NCBI GenBank assembly: GCA_009733575.1
Contig: ML769466.1
Span: 150,839 to 214,838 of the forward strand
Source: Gymnopus androsaceus JB14
Taxonomy: Eukaryota > Basidiomycota > Agaricomycetes > Agaricales > Omphalotaceae
DNA: 64,000 nt
Reading direction: 5' to 3'
A model generated the notes under the pieces. That model was not told where the DNA came from. It searched no databases and worked only from the letters and a program-made list of their open reading frames with translations. A program made the translations under genes and the position numbers. Position 1 is the first letter of the stretch. Each line of letters starts with the position of its first letter. Shown piece by piece: positions 10,668 through 24,112 of this stretch.

Positions 10668-12253
10668 TTAGATGCTCAAATTTTCAGCCCCTCCCTTGGA
10701 GCATATCTCGAGGTATTCCTGAGTTTTACGGCTGACTTCACAGCCGATAAAATCGAATTCCTCCAACCTTCTCGCTGTCGAAGACTGTCTTCCCGGATCA
10801 TCAGCCCACCAGCGAGAACGGAGAAATTCCACGAAATAACTGCAGTCTGGATCCTTCGAGTCATACAATGACCGCGCAGAAAAAATCTTCAGATGCGGTA
10901 AGATCCGCTTTTCTGGTTTGTGGTGGTCGTAAGAAAGAAGCTCCATGAGACGACGTGTATCGGTTTCACCAGATGCAACAATGTGTAGCTCGCTAATTGT
11001 GTTGGCGGTGGACAAAAAGAGAAAGAAATCATCCAAGCTAATGGCTGTATCTTCCTCGTCCAACATCCAAGTCAAGCTGAGCACGACAAGTGAAAAGCGC
11101 GATCTTTTCTGGAGACGGAGTAATGCAGGACCCACTGTCGACCACGGCTTCTGCCCCCACTGACCCTGAATGTTTTGAGAGACAGTCTCTGGAGCGAGGG
11201 AAGCGTGAGCGCATCAAGTAAATTCTCCAGGCCAGCAGTTAGTCCACAGATCGAAAATGTCTGTAAATTGGGGAAGGACGTTGAAGGCAAAACTTGGGGC
11301 TCACGCCAGCCGAGTTTAGCCAACTCCAAGTGCGTCAAATGCTGCAATTGACTGAGGTGAAGAAAATCCTGCATGAAATCATGGAATAAGCCTATGATTC
11401 CAGGCGCAGATGTTAACGTCAAATTGACGATTGTTTCAGGTATGATTTTGTCCAAACATGTAACGGCGGGGTCATAGGGAAGATCGAGAGCCAGTTTGTA
11501 CAGCAGTGGTGCAGCATTGGGAAACGAGGAAGAAGAACAAGTCGACCTAACATCGAGCATGAGCTCTTGAAGAGCGGGAAGCTCCTTTAGACTAGCGATA
11601 AAATCGTGAGCCTCCCAGGTATATGGGGGTATCAATGTTCTCCATTTATTAGAGAAATCGATGATGATGGTCCTGTAAAGTTTCGTGTAGAGATCTACCT
11701 GAAGTCCCGTAGGGTGGTCCTGTCGATTTCTGAAGAACGGGCCATTGACTTGCAGATCGATGCTGAGATTGGAGCTACGCAATATCCACTCTGTTATTCG
11801 TTCCTCGAGCTTCGACGCATCAGCCTCAGTTTTGAGGGCAGGCGGAAGCTCAATTGTGAGGTTTGTCCAGAGTTCTGGCGATGAGTGGGCAATAGATCTC
11901 CAACGCGAGTAGACCTGAGTAAAATTATGGGGAGAACTGATAGAACTTGAGGATTTGGAGAAACCGTAGGAGAATATATGGGTCAGTAGCTCGGGGGGGA
12001 ACGAACTGAGGGTGTCGCTCGATCTGAGCATAGATATATTGATCAGATTCATATGTTCAAGCGTAGGATGGAAAATGTTGAGCACATACACATTAGACTT
12101 TGCTTCGGTTATTTCCATGCTGGTGGTAACGAAGAGCTTAGAGTGCGGTTGGCCGAACTTCGCGCACAAACTTTGGCGCCGGCTCCGGAGTCCGAGCTGA
12201 CTTCTTGGTTGCTTATCGCCCTTCTCTCTTCTCTTGGATCTCATCGATGTCAT
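10668..12253 (-). CDS. F-box/leucine-rich-repeat-like protein
   Basis: The ORF contains SSFPPELLTHIFSYGFS followed by TQVYSRWRSIAHSSPELW, a classical F-box with its RWRxIAxSSPxLW extension. Spaced leucine-rich stretches follow (LKELPALQELMLDV, LQHLTHLELAKLG, FPNLQTFSICGL, LPSLQRLSLKTF). A 56-bp intron (11164-11109, GTCAGTG..CTCCAG) joins LKTFR in phase 0 to KRSRFSLVVLSL, and the ORF ends at 10668. The start is uncertain: Met codons at 12253, 12118 and 12052 all precede the F-box. It probably acts as a substrate adaptor for an SCF ubiquitin ligase; the target is unknown. It lies in a group of F-box-derived loci (9.5-16.3 kb). Confidence 0.75.
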
Positions 12254-12268
12254 CGTTCACTCTCAGGC

Positions 12269-12490
12269 TCTAGGATGGCTTCATGCATCAATATTTTATT
12301 GGTCTTCTATCAAAACTTGTAAATCCGACCACATACTTACTACTTAGATTTCTAGCCATGAATCCCGAATCTGGTTTCAACGCCTTGCCAAACGAACTGC
12401 TTCTTCTCATTTGAGGAAATCCGTGAGGATAATATGCTGGTTCCGCGAGCTTTTAGCGCACTTTCCCCGATTTTCCAAGCATCTTTATGA
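12269..12490 (+). pseudogene. F-box gene 5' fragment
   Basis: It begins ATGGCTTC and continues with MNPESGFNALPNELLLLI and then a stop. The region from about 12275 closely matches 15252 onward in the same orientation, so the two fragments are a duplicated F-box 5' end on either side of the MFS gene. No downstream gene body remains here. Confidence 0.5.
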
Positions 12491-12632
12491 GATCATACTG
12501 TCCGCCGTTCGAGTGCAGGTGTTCCATTTTTTCCGACGTAGTCAATCTGCACTACTGACAAAAGCCTAATAGTAATGTAGAGATATCCTATGCTTTCAAC
12601 GCCAGGTTGAAGGGACTGTCTGAAGATTTCAC

Positions 12633-15051
12633 TCAGGACTCCGCTACCGCTACCCCAATCCGATGTTCAAGCTCGATATCGTCCTTCTTCGAAGAGGGAT
12701 CGTTAAACTCTACTCTTCGCATCATCACACAAAGCATCAGCTGCAATCCCGCGATACCAACAAGAGTATAGCACCCCTGTCTCCACGCGGACACATAAGC
12801 ACTTACTAGAACGTCGCGTATAGGGCTATCCAGAGGTAGCAGGGATATACTAGACACCACGTCCGATGGGTTGAGCGAGATTGTTGTGTTCGCACTTTTT
12901 GCAACAAAGGAAGAAGTTACGCTTGACTGTTGAACGATTTGACGGTAGGCATTGTTGATGACTAGACAACGTTTCATTATAATGAACTGTTCGTTCAGTT
13001 GAAATATTACCTGTACCAACAACAGCGACACCCAACGTTCCACCTAATGTTGGCGCAGCCCCTACCAAAGCCGTCACTGTAGAGAGCTCGTCTGCGGGTA
13101 ACCCCACTTGAGCTATAACCATTGTGATTTGGGTTGCCTATAATACAAACACAAAAGTCAAGCTTATAAAGGAAGTCGGAGGACAACGTACAGATCCGAA
13201 TCCCAAACCTGAAATTAACGAATATCCTACAATTCTACTAACAGAGCTCTTTTCATTCAGTGTAGACATCAAGCCCTATATGCAGAAGAGATTAGTTGGA
13301 GCGTTAATGAAACTAGTACGGGTAGTGACCATCCCAATTGGAGTAACGGCGATTCCACAGGTGCATATTGCTCTCACATATCCATATTTTGATGCTGCTG
13401 CATTCACTGCAGTGCTTGATATAGATGACATGGCGAGAAATGGGATAATCAGAGCAGAGGAGGTAATGGTTGAAAACCCCATGACTTGGAGGAAAACTGT
13501 GTGCATGAGGTTCTCGTAAGAATTGATCTTCAGTAAGAATTGGCAGAAACTCACTCGGGATATAGAAAATCTACATATTAAATAAAGATGTTAAACTCGC
13601 ACTTGTCCGTCATAGGTTCACTCACCATTGCAAAATTATGAAAGAACATCAATGTTCTATTTGCTATAATCAGGTCAGCCACTTGGCGACATTAGAGGTT
13701 TCATAGCCCCTACTCACCCATCATCAATGGGACATTCCTCCATCCCCACCTCACGAACAGCCTCCCGGGAGCAATCGGCATTTTTGCATATCGACTCTCC
13801 ACGACACAAAACGCCACTCCTGAAACGGCCAAAGCGCACAACATGCCAATTATAAGGGAAGAACTCCAGGGAGCAGTCTGTCCTCCGGAATTGAGTGCGA
13901 CCACAAGAAAGGAGAGACATGAGACAATGGTGAACATTCCCAGAAGATCAACTTTTGTGAGAACATCCCGGAAGGAATGAATGTGCATTGGGGAAGATAT
14001 ATCAGGAGAAGGAAAATCTAGCCACCGTAAGACAAGAAAGGTGACTGAACGAAAGCAATAAGGGAGATTTATTTGGTAAGAGAGTGGTTCAATACTCACT
14101 GATTGGACAGAAAGGTGCGTTGAGGAGAAATCTGCAAAAGAAGCAACGATAAATATTGGCTCCGCATATTCAAAACAGAGAGAAGTGCCCACATCCATCG
14201 CCAATGGCCCGAATTTGAGAGCGCAGCTCCAAGTAGTGGTCCCACTGCATCCGATATGATGAACACAGCGTTGACTAGATTCATGTATGCTGCGCGTTGG
14301 CGTTCATGGGTAAGTTCTATTCACCAAAGGTAGTTAATATACGTAGTCGTGTCGGACCAGCTTCAGAACCACTTACGCGAAACCAAGATACAAACCACAG
14401 ATATCAATCCCGCACCACCGACACCACTAATCAACCTCCCGACAATAATCTGCGTGAGATTTTTGCTCGTCCCAGCTATGACATTGCCCAGAACGAAGAT
14501 CCACAATTCAATAAGAAGCAGTCGTTTACTGCCTATGATGTCCTATATTACGATCCAATCGAGTCAGTCAGGGTGAACTTAAACATTAGAAACTGAACGT
14601 ACTGCGATCCTTCCGATAATGGGTTGGATGACCGCAGTGGTGAGAAGATACGATGTGGATATCCATGTCAAGGAAGATTTGATGTTCAATGCAGCCCCAA
14701 TGCTCGACACTGAAGTAGCCACAATAGTTTCCTCTGTAAATTGAGCATAAGTAAACTTTGAATGTTATATCAGCATACTTATATTAACTGAGAATACGTA
14801 CCGATTGCGAACAAGAACATCGCAAGTCCCAAGCTAAATGCCATAAATAAGGATCGATTCCGCACCTATGCCACTAATAGATACCTCAGAAGAATAAGGC
14901 CAACCTGTAAAGCTGGCATATCGTCAAACTTCGGGAATGCTGACAGTGATTGATGTTCAATTTGGATTTCTGGTTTCGGAATACTATGATCTTCTTGCTC
15001 GTTAAGCTGACCAGGAGGAGCTGGTTGTCGGATATCACCAATTTCAGCCAT
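12633..15051 (-). CDS. MFS multidrug-type exporter, DHA2 family
   Basis: The start is taken at 15051 (MAEIGDIRQ). A hydrophilic N-terminus of about 50 residues precedes VRNRSLFMAFSLGLAMFLF. The family blocks then follow: EETIVATSVSSIGAAL, SWISTSYLLTTAVIQPIIGR (here LTWISTSYLL..), DIIGSKRLLLIELWIF, RLISGVGGAGLISVV, DAVGPLLGAALSNSGHWRW, IFLLNAPF, DLLGMFTIVSCLSFLVVALN, GLGFGS and LSTVTALVGAAPTLGGTLGV. About eight or more short introns separate the exons; the ones checked (for example near 14090-14170, 13140-13220 and 12960-13010) are phase-correct. The C-terminus ends at 12633. Such proton antiporters sit in the plasma membrane and export toxins or metabolites. No biosynthetic cluster is next to it, so the substrate is open. 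The region around 13500-13610 is the least certain. Confidence 0.82.
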
Positions 15052-15245
15052 CAAAAATTGAATCGGTGTAAGTGCTTCCCGTGTATACTGTAAGTGGTAA
15101 GCTGTAGTGACTCGACTCAAATGAAATGGAGTCAGGAGAGAGCGTCGAATTGATCACCGGCACTTGACCGGCATGTAAAAAAACTTTAGCGCCGGTTCTT
15201 TTTGAGTTATCGCTCTCAAGTCTTCTAGAGTCTTCTCTATCGTTC

Positions 15246-16288
15246 TGAGGATGGCTTCTGGTATGAGCATGTTGTTAATATTCTCTCAAAGTCTGTAAAT
15301 CCGACCGCATACCTCAGATATCTAGTCATGAATCGCGAATCTGGGCCAAAGAAACTGCTTCTCATTGGAGATGAAATCCACGAGGATACTACGCTTGGTC
15401 CGCGCGTTTTGAACGCACTTTCCCCAGTTATCAAGCACTTCTAAAATTTCTTCATCCCTTTATTCTACCGGGAAGCTACCATCGCTCCCTACACTCACGC
15501 TTTCCGAAATAAATCGACTACCGTTGAGTGGAACTCACCTAGCTTGTTATCTTAAGCTTGGTATCGCCAACTGGCACTCTGGTGATTTTCATGAGAAGCG
15601 GAAAATGGCTTCTGCCCTGGAGAACATTGCGGAAATAATGCCATACTTACAGTCATTCTTATTCCGCCCGACTTCAGTCAGTCTTTTTGAAGCACTCGAC
15701 TGCGGTGTAATTTCATCTCTCAAGCGAGCGTATTGGTTATAGCCTGGAGAACATCACCTCCATTGTTCTATCCTGCCCCCACCTCAGTCATCTCGAAAGC
15801 CTCCTTGACACCGAAACATCGCTTGTCCACCATTCACTTACTCCATTACTTGCACTGCATATCAGAATATAACGCTTATTTACAAGACCGTTATGGAGAT
15901 GCTTCCCCATCTAATGTATCTTAAGCTAGGAGTGTAAGCCTGGAATATGTGGGGTGTTGAACTTGAAGGAAAATTGAGTAGTATGTCGAAGGAAGATTGG
16001 AGCAGGTTGTTGGGAAAGGAACACACTGAAGCCATCATGGTTGCGATACACTTAAAGAAATTCCCGATGAAGACATTAAGAATACAGGTTCAAGATGTCC
16101 AGGACCCCGGCAACAAGCTATCATTAGTGGGGTATACATTAAACCTGCCAGTTCTACTTGATCATACTGTAGCCGTATTGACCTTGCATAGGCCTCCTCC
16201 GAGCTCGAACATCTTGACAGGTTATTTTCGCCTTGAATATTGGACCATATCGATGATTCACGATTCCAAGATTAAGCATGCGCGCTGA
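15246..16288 (+). pseudogene. F-box-like pseudogene
   Basis: It starts like the 12269 fragment (ATGGCTTC.., then ATGAATCGCGAATCTGG). It continues with KKLLLIGDEIHEDTTLGPRV and LNALSPVIKHF, then LACYLKLGIANWHSGDF and LENIAEIMPYLQSFLF. Several stops and frame changes interrupt it. The 3' part (15947-16288) keeps a 113-codon frame with no known domain. I infer a tandem duplicate of the neighbouring F-box genes that has lost function. Confidence 0.45.
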
Positions 16289-16396
16289 ACATCATGTATC
16301 ATCAATATCCTTCGCTCTCGTAACACATCAATTCGATTTACAGGTGTATGTGTTACACGGAAAGGTATAACAGTTTCATTACTATACATGCAATTG

Positions 16397-18538
16397 TTAA
16401 ACATCGGCCATTTTCTCTGTGTGAGCCGAAGCCGCCTTTTCGTCGTTTATCGTTTTTAAATCAACATTAATATCAAAGACATCTACGTTGGTCGTAGAGA
16501 ACTTTCTAGCGCTTACACCACGTTCGAACAAGAGATCCAACTCAGCGAATGAGCGACCTCGGGGCTCAGGTACACGGAAGTAGGTGTAGATGATGCAGAG
16601 GAAACAGATAGCGGCCTGAATGATATGATTAGAAGGTCAAATTCATGTAGAGACAAAAACTAACCCAGAAGAACCCAGCAAAATTCTCCCAGTTCCAGGC
16701 GCTCGGGTTAAGCATATATGGTGTAAGAACGCTACAGACTATGCCGACAATGTTGCTAGAGAGTGATATAGTTAGCAATATGAAAATGAGGAATGTCGGC
16801 TTACTAAAGGTTTCGTCCAAGGACAACGGTCTTTATTTGGAGTCGTCGAGTCGAGAGTTCAGCCACTAATGAGTAGCAGACAGTCCCAACATGTGAGTTG
16901 GTAGCACAGGGCCCAAACCAACATGATGCTACCAGTGGCAAGTGAAGCTTGATTCCTATGCTCATGTGGGACCAGACCAAGGAAGCCCATAATAAAGAGC
17001 ATAGAGCAGAGACCACACAATCCCCAGAGGTAGAGAGATCTATTATGATCAGTTGCTGTACAATATTTGCGCTGAGGGAAGCTTTACCTTCGGCCAATTC
17101 CCATAGCCATGAGGAACCATGCTCCAAATACACCAGCCATATTGATACCGTACTGACCAAGAGCGAAATCATAAGCTTTGGCAGGAGCTAAGCCAGCTTG
17201 TTCGAGGAAATATGTGGAATAACCAGAGAAAGAGTTTCCACTCAGGTTCTGGATAGCCCAGACCATACAAACAATCTGTTTATTTGAATCAGCTCCGAGA
17301 ACCTTGCACGCCTAGAGGAGACAATTCACTTCAGTTCGGCGTCTGTCAATACCCTTGAAGCAGTCGAGGTAGGTGGTTCCTTTAGTAATCTGTGAAAGAG
17401 TTGTTATCTGGGTGTTTTGTTCAACGCACGAGGACGAACCTTTTCTTCCAACGTGGTCGTATGTACCATCATGGCGATTGTCTCGTCAGCGTCAAAGTCA
17501 GTCTCCCTGTCCAAACTGGTCAAACGAAGAAGGGAGTGCTTAGCATCTTCAATTCTTCCTTTTCGAACCAGCCACCACGGTGATTCAGGAGCAAGAGAGA
17601 CTCCGATAAGGAGAGGAACAGGCCACATCCACTGGAGTGCGTAAGGAATACGGTATGCCCATTGATCTGTTCGACCCAACATGGATTTGATAACTCCAAT
17701 ACCGATCACTTGACCAAGACCCCAGCAAAAGTTGACATAGGTAGTTAAATAGCCCCGTAACGCCAAAGGACATACTTCCGACGCATATGTTATAGTTACT
17801 AGTGGCGGAGCGGCAGATGATCAATATTGCGATTTCTCTGTAGTGTTCGACTTACACGTTTGGAAAACTCCCCATGGCTACATCGTGTCAATCAGTGCAA
17901 TTAGCTGCGTCATGGCATGGACCACTTACGATACCACAAAGGATCTCGGCAACCTGCAGGGAAACAACACTTTGAGCGGTGAAGAAGATGGCAGTGAATG
18001 CGATGATAAGAGTCAGGCAGGTCATGACCGTGTACCGGTATCCGAATCTCTCGGAAACCCATCCGTTGATGAATAAACCGACGATTTCTCCAACATTTGC
18101 CCCCTACAAGAAAGCTCGATTAGAAGAGGAAATTCGCGCAACTCTTACATGGACGTACATTACTGAGACCAGCTTGCCAAGGAGCTGGGACCTGATAAGT
18201 TCCATCAGCCAATTGTACACCATATTTCTGGTTGAATTGAGGGAAACCATCTGGTTCGTTGCAAACGACATACAATCAGAGAGTTGTAGCCCCAAGCATT
18301 GCAAGGACCTACAAAAGTTGCTTAGGAGGCACACATCATAACCCTCCATACAGATACAGGTCGAGATGAGAAGACTCCAAGCGACGGCCTTGGGATACAG
18401 TCGGATGCCTTGCAGCAAGGTCATGTTGTGTTCCTTGTCGGTGGCAGTCTTAGCATTCTTGATGACCTCGTTCATAGACTTGGATTCTTGTAACTGGTCC
18501 TCATCTGAGAAGTGAAGGGGTGCATTGGGAGACGACAT
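16397..18538 (-). CDS. MFS alpha-glucoside (maltose-type) proton symporter
   Basis: ATG at 18538 (MSSPNAPLHFSDEDQL), stop TAA at 16397-16399, about 530 aa over several exons. Blocks in order: CICMEGYDVCLLSNF, YGFPQFNQKYGVQLADGTY, NGWVSERFGYRYTVM, PWGVFQTLTITYASEVCP, RGYLTTYVNFCWGLGQVIG, QWMWPVPLLIGVSLAPESPW, LVRKGR, QNLSGNSFSGYSTYFLEQAG and PYMLNPSAWNW, ending with RVPEPRGRSFAELDLLFERG. The PESPWWLVRKGR and PEPRGRSFAELD motifs are those of the sugar porter family. The AxxSLLRL and FLEQAG contexts match fungal maltose/alpha-glucoside permeases. The introns read (for example 18306-18246 region and 17326-17274) keep phase. It should import alpha-linked disaccharides across the plasma membrane. 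It appears intact. Confidence 0.87.
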
Positions 18539-18827
18539 AGTGGCATCAAAAAAAGAGCTAAAGGGGCGGAACTTACTCCGATGAAATTTCAAGTAGTCAC
18601 GAGATCGGGACGTATGAAGGTACGAGCCCATGATCTGCCCTCCCCGTCGGTCTTTTGAGGCGACGCACTCGATTTCATTCAACGTCGGGTGTACGACTCT
18701 GATCCGCTCACTCGTTGCTGCAATGGCTCAGAGTTAGAACACACAGACACCAAGCCGGCAGTTGCTCAACAACATGTTCACATAACCGTAACCGTAACCA
18801 AATATGTACAACGAATCGGAACCAATT

Positions 18828-21800
18828 CTAAGGATGTGACGCCAGACCATACCAACTTTCCCTAAGCAGCTCTTGAAATTGCAGCGACCACCACCCCCGC
18901 TCTTCCCTCTCCATCTGTGTAGAATCGCTCGTCTTGCCCAACCCCATCGATACCGACTCATTCGCCAGCTGTAACGAGGGACTCTTGGGTAACGGGAGGC
19001 CAGTTTCCAAAATCGATTCTAGGATCCTCCGTCGATCTTGCTCCAAAAGGTGATTAGGCTCATCGATATCACTACTACTGGTACGAGAGAGGCCTGGGTC
19101 CGAAAGGATACGGAGTGTCGATTGAGAAGAGCGCAGGAAGGCGTTCAGCCACGAGTCTCGCGAAGGAGTCGATGTAGTGGTGATAGGAGGTAGTTCAAGT
19201 TGAAGCGTTTTGATACAGGTCCCGCCGGTAGAAGTGCTTCTCTGGTTGGGCTCAGAATGCACAGGAAGTACGTCGACAGCAATTGATGCAGGTTCTGCGA
19301 CAGTCAGGAAATGCTGTTGCTTGAAAAATATAGCGGCTTACCATTAACATTATCTTGGCCATTCCTATTCGAAACTCCCAATACCCTTGCAACACCAACG
19401 TCTTCACAAACATTCCATCTCTCTGATCCTTGTTGCTCCTGCGTATGAGATCTGTTCGTGGCGAAGACCACCAAATCCGAAAATACCAAGACCAATATTT
19501 GAGGGGGAAGGGGCGGAGAGCTAGTTTCAACAGACCGGAAGGATAAACCCGTAGAAGCTGAGTTGTTCGATTTGACTGAATCTGATCTTGACCTTTGGCT
19601 AGAGTCCCACTCGTTGATGGCGTCTACCAGTCTACTCATCCTATTTGAGTTGGGAGATTTATTGAACTGGTTCGGCTCGCGCTGATCGAAGGAATGCTGC
19701 TGATTGCGAAGATGATAGGAATCCATGCGAAGCAGTTGTCCATGGCAAAGTAACTGTCGTTCTCTTCGTGCTAGGTTCATCGCAGAAGGTAGTCCATCAA
19801 TACGTTCAGAAATACTCTTGACCAACTCGTATTCTTCTTCCCTTGCCTTGACTGCCGTCAGAGTCTTGACTACAAGAGCGGTAGAATGGACCAGCATTAG
19901 AGTCGAGAGATATTCGGCGTGAGTCTTAGGCGTCACATCCAGTAGTTTCTAAGGTCAAACAAAAGTTAATTTTAGCTTGACCACAAAGAGAAAAATAGAC
20001 CGAAACTCACTCGAAAGAGATCAGGATATGAAGCAAGTCTGTTCACAGGCTCCAACAGCAGACTCGCTAAGCTTGCTCGAGATTCGGCAGTCTTCTCCTG
20101 TATCCTCACAAACTCTCCAAAATCGCTTTCGTCATCCCTCACCAACCTCTCAAGCATCTCCAAAACGCCCACAATCTTGATCAAGTACGGCTGATACATC
20201 TCTAGCCTTGGCACGTATGCACGCAGAGCATTCGCCACGCTGCCCTTGTCCTTATCCCCGTCCTTAGTTGTAACCCCAGCGAGCGGCGATTCTGGCGTTT
20301 GGAATAACTGAAGCGTGTCACGTATCTGAGTATGCAAATTGGTAATATCCTCCAGCCAGTCCAATATCTTGGCAATCTCGAAAGGGACACCAGCGATCCA
20401 ACTCTTACTTGATTGGACACGAAGAGGAAGAACGAAGAGATCGACGACGGAGGAAAGACGTTTGGCGAAAGAGGTCTCGGCATTACGCAGCTCCCATATT
20501 ACTTCTTGCCTCTGGATTTCCATCTCTCCGTGGCTCTCGAGTAGGGATCTATACGTGTTGGAGTCGACGATGGAGCGCCATGAGGAAAACAGACCGGAGG
20601 ATGATCCCAAGTTCTCCTGCTGATTGCCTTCAGATACAGGCAGCGCTCTTTGTGCCGATTTAGGCCTTGCCACTGGAGTCCGAGAACGATGCCGCGACTG
20701 TCGACGCTCTCTAGATCTAGACTTTTCGTTGCGTTCAGGAACAGACTCCTGCAAACTGAACTGTTGCTGTTCCTGCTGTTCATACCTATGGCTCTTCCTT
20801 CCTTCGTGATTGCGATGCGACGGTCCTCTTACTTCATTCTCGCTCTCGCCCAGACTCAATGTCCTAAACAGATTCTCCGCTCCAACACTCAGCTCGTTAT
20901 CCCCCTCGTGCTCCCAACTATCCCTATCCATAGCAACATCTACGCCAGAAGCCATACTATCCGCCGGCGTGAGCGTCGACACCTGCGTCGAATCTGCCTC
21001 ACGATTGCGCTCGCCCGCGGTATCACGGTGATAAATCTCCTCCGATTCTGACGGTGGGATGCCAAACGCTTGTCTGGTGCGTAAGACCACTTCCTGCGAC
21101 CGTTTGGACAATACGACAGATTCGTAGTTGTAGGAATTTCCGTCTCGGGGCAGAGAGGAGGAAGGAGCATGTGGAGAAGGAGGAGGAGCACGAGAGGAGG
21201 GGGATTTCGCTGCTGAGATTCTTGGGGAGATTGAGTTGGTACCAGGGGATAGACTTTCTGATGTTATTATACGATTTCCGCCTAGATTCCTTCTCGTTCT
21301 CCTGCCCCTTACCAATCGACTCCTCGGGTGAAGATCTACCCTGGAGGTGAGATGCTTTGAGGCAACCACTATCACCACCTGACGGTTTATCTCTATTTCC
21401 TTCTGTTCCCGCAATTGCGGAAGTAGATATACGCGGCGATGGTGGAAGATGGTCGTACGTTCCAGGATGAGGAGATAGAGAGGAAGCATGCAAAGAATAC
21501 CGCTTCGAAGAATATGATTTGGAGTCACCATTGTTGGCGGTGTCTACTGAGCCCTCGGAGTAGGCAGTAGGCGACTTGAGATGGTACTGACTTGCCCTTC
21601 GCAGCATACCAGAGACAGGCAGAGGAGGCGGAACAGCAGGCGTACGAGGAGTGCACGCAGTAGAGGAGATCGAAACACCACTCGACTTTGGTCTCGACTT
21701 CGTTCGATCAACACCAGAAGCAGCACCACCACCATCGTTTACATGAAATCCGTACTCGGACTCTGATACCTCATCATCATATCGAGAATCTCTTGCTCCA

Positions 21801-23589
21801 GAGTCGAGTCCACATCCACATCCAGCATCCAAAGACCCACCAACAGCTAAACCCTTCTCACCAGAGTAGTCGCTCTCGCTCTCTGACAGGATACTTGACC
21901 CTGAAGCTGAACGATTCGTATTCGTATTCGATGGTGATTGACCCGAGTGTTCGTCTTCCAAGCCGCGCACGAGACCCAATAATGCGGCCTTGCGGCGACT
22001 GTGCGTCTCGTCTAGTTGGCTCAGATTGAGGGAGCGATTCTCGAGATCCTGAGCATCGGACGACGACGATTGCCCGTTCCTGCTGTGCGAAATGTCGAGT
22101 TCAGATTCTTCCGCGTCGTCATCTGTGTAGATGGATTCAGCAGAGGGATACGATGCGACCGAAAAATGACGCCCTGGGCCTGGGCCGGAAGAATAGTCGT
22201 TCGTCTCCTCTTGGACGACAAGATAATGATCATAGTGATAATATTCTCCATCCTGTTCAGCCCCATACCGATATTGAGGTTCCTTGAACATCAGCCCCAA
22301 ACTAATCCCCTCTTCACCTTGAGCCTGCCCTCTGACTTGACGACCAGGAGGCCTCTGCATCTGACTATAACCGTACGTGGCATACTGCTGCTGATGTTGA
22401 TATAAGTCAACGTCACTCTCGGCTTCACTCGAGCTGGACGACGACGCAACGACTTCAGCATTTGCAACTGTGAGCTTTCGTCGTTCCCTCCCTTCTACCT
22501 CGTATCGGTATTCAAAATCCGACTCATCCGTGCTGACGCCATTGAAGACACGTTTCGTACCCGCAGGCGTGAGCTTGGTTCCACTTCCAGCTCCACGGAA
22601 GCGAGGAATGTGGGAAGTTTGGTATGATTTCGAGGACTGCGAAGGAGGTTGGGGTGTGGTTGGTGCGTTGGGAACATAAGAAAGATCTTTAGGAGGAACG
22701 GTACCAGGATCTGTCCGAGAGCGACTGCGTGTATTGGTCTGTCTGGTTACGCCGAAAGAAGGTTGATTTTCCTAAGTAGAGCTCGTTAATAAAGCTGTTC
22801 CTGTCGAGCGAAGGCGAATCATACCTTTGTGGATTGATCACTAGAAGAGGTCGGTACTGTAGAAGCAGAAGACTTTCGGCGGAGGAGACTTCGGACTGAT
22901 TTCAGTGCTCCTCCACCTGGACTCGATGTTACTGGCGCGTTTTCAGACTTCGAAGAAGATATCTTGGGTGTCGGCGCTTTCAACGCTGATTTTAGCACAC
23001 TAGATTTCTGCATAGATATTTGTTTCGGAGTTGTTGGACGATCATCCGGTGTGCGATAAGTCGCCGTTGGAGGTTTTAACCGTGGAGAAAGAGACGGCGA
23101 AGTGCTTCCATCTTCTTCTGAACCTTGAAATTTGAACGTGGGCGTGGAAGAAGGGGTGGAATTCGAGCCCGAATTATTTATACGAGATGGGGGTCGCGTC
23201 ATTCTATCTATCGTGTCGCGTAGAGATGGCAAAAGCTGAGCTTCCATGAATGGGAGATTTTGAATCTGACTTTCCCGCCTTTTCCGTCCATTTTCCCAAG
23301 AAGCCTGCTTGTTAAATGAAACAGGCATATACGCGTCCTGCGAATGAGACGGTGAATTCGAGTTATTTCCTTCACTCAAGCTACAACTTTGGCTTCGTTC
23401 TGGGAGAACGAGCCCGCCGGCTGCGGCATAGTGAGAAGGCGGCAGAAAATTTAAAGGGCGAGGCGACGGTGAAGGCGGAGCAGGGGACCGTGATTTGCTA
23501 CGGGATGTGTTTGAGCGAGATAAAGGCATTTGGTGGTCGTTCAAGTTCAAGTTGTTCAATGTCAAGATGAAGCGCTGAAGGATTTTCAA
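18828..23589 (-). CDS. RhoGEF (DH-PH) protein, 1,515 aa
   Basis: Five exons: 23589-22825, 22771-21312, 21257-20011, 19950-19342 and 19294-18828. Introns of 53, 54, 60 and 47 bp, all GT-AG and phase-correct, give 1,516 codons including the stop. Residues 1 to about 980 are Ser/Pro/Arg-rich and look disordered, with acidic patches. The DH domain runs from about 985 to 1205: RQEVIWELRNAETSFAKRL, ILDWLEDITNLHTQI, AYVPRLEMYQPYL, LASLLLEPVNRLASYPDLF (the conserved 'P..R...Y..L' helix) and the final EEYELVKSISERIDGLP. A PH-like region follows (LPPQILVLVFSDLVVFATN .. WLNAFL). DH domains catalyse GDP-GTP exchange on Rho GTPases, so this protein probably controls polarity or the actin cortex. An alternative start at 23529 (MPLSRSN) removes 20 residues. 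It is the last host gene before the repeat island. Confidence 0.86.
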
Positions 23590-24112
23590 GTCCGCCCAAA
23601 GTATGGCGCAATTTCATGTAAGCAGATCGGCTCATGTGATTTATAGATAACGCCTATTTCCCAAAACGGCTGACATAGTCTATTGATGATTCACGCTACA
23701 CATGGAACAATGGATAAGATAAGAGGGCTATATAGTCTATAAATTTATATACTAAGGTCAGATATCATCGGTCATGTAAGTTACTATTTTGCAAAATTCA
23801 AAGTTCCTTGAACCCCGTTATGTGTGACAATTTTCAAAATGACAAAGTTCCCAGGGACCGTGTTACGGTTATGGGAACTTTAGGTCATAATTATACAGTA
23901 TCATCCGGATCGATGAGGTTTGGCTGGGGCTTGGCCCCGCGTACCCGCCCGTGGATGTTCCGTCCCAGACAGAGCCGGAGCTCCAACTAACGTCTCGGGA
24001 TGGGTACCCCAAACAGAGCGATGGCTTTATGTATTGTACAAGAGTATATTTTCGCTACAAAAGTAAGCTATTCGAAGTCAGCAATATCAATACCATTAAT
24101 ACATCAGTCTAT
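23590..24112. other. border region between gene island and repeat island
   Basis: No gene seen. An imperfect hairpin (AAAGTTCCC at 23838, GGGAACTTT at 23874) is the only structure. CpG content drops from here rightward. Confidence 0.4.

Noticed and set aside
23838..23885. AAAGTTCCC/GGGAACTTT hairpin as terminator or ncRNA
   Set aside because: Imperfect and isolated, with no gene next to it on the right strand.
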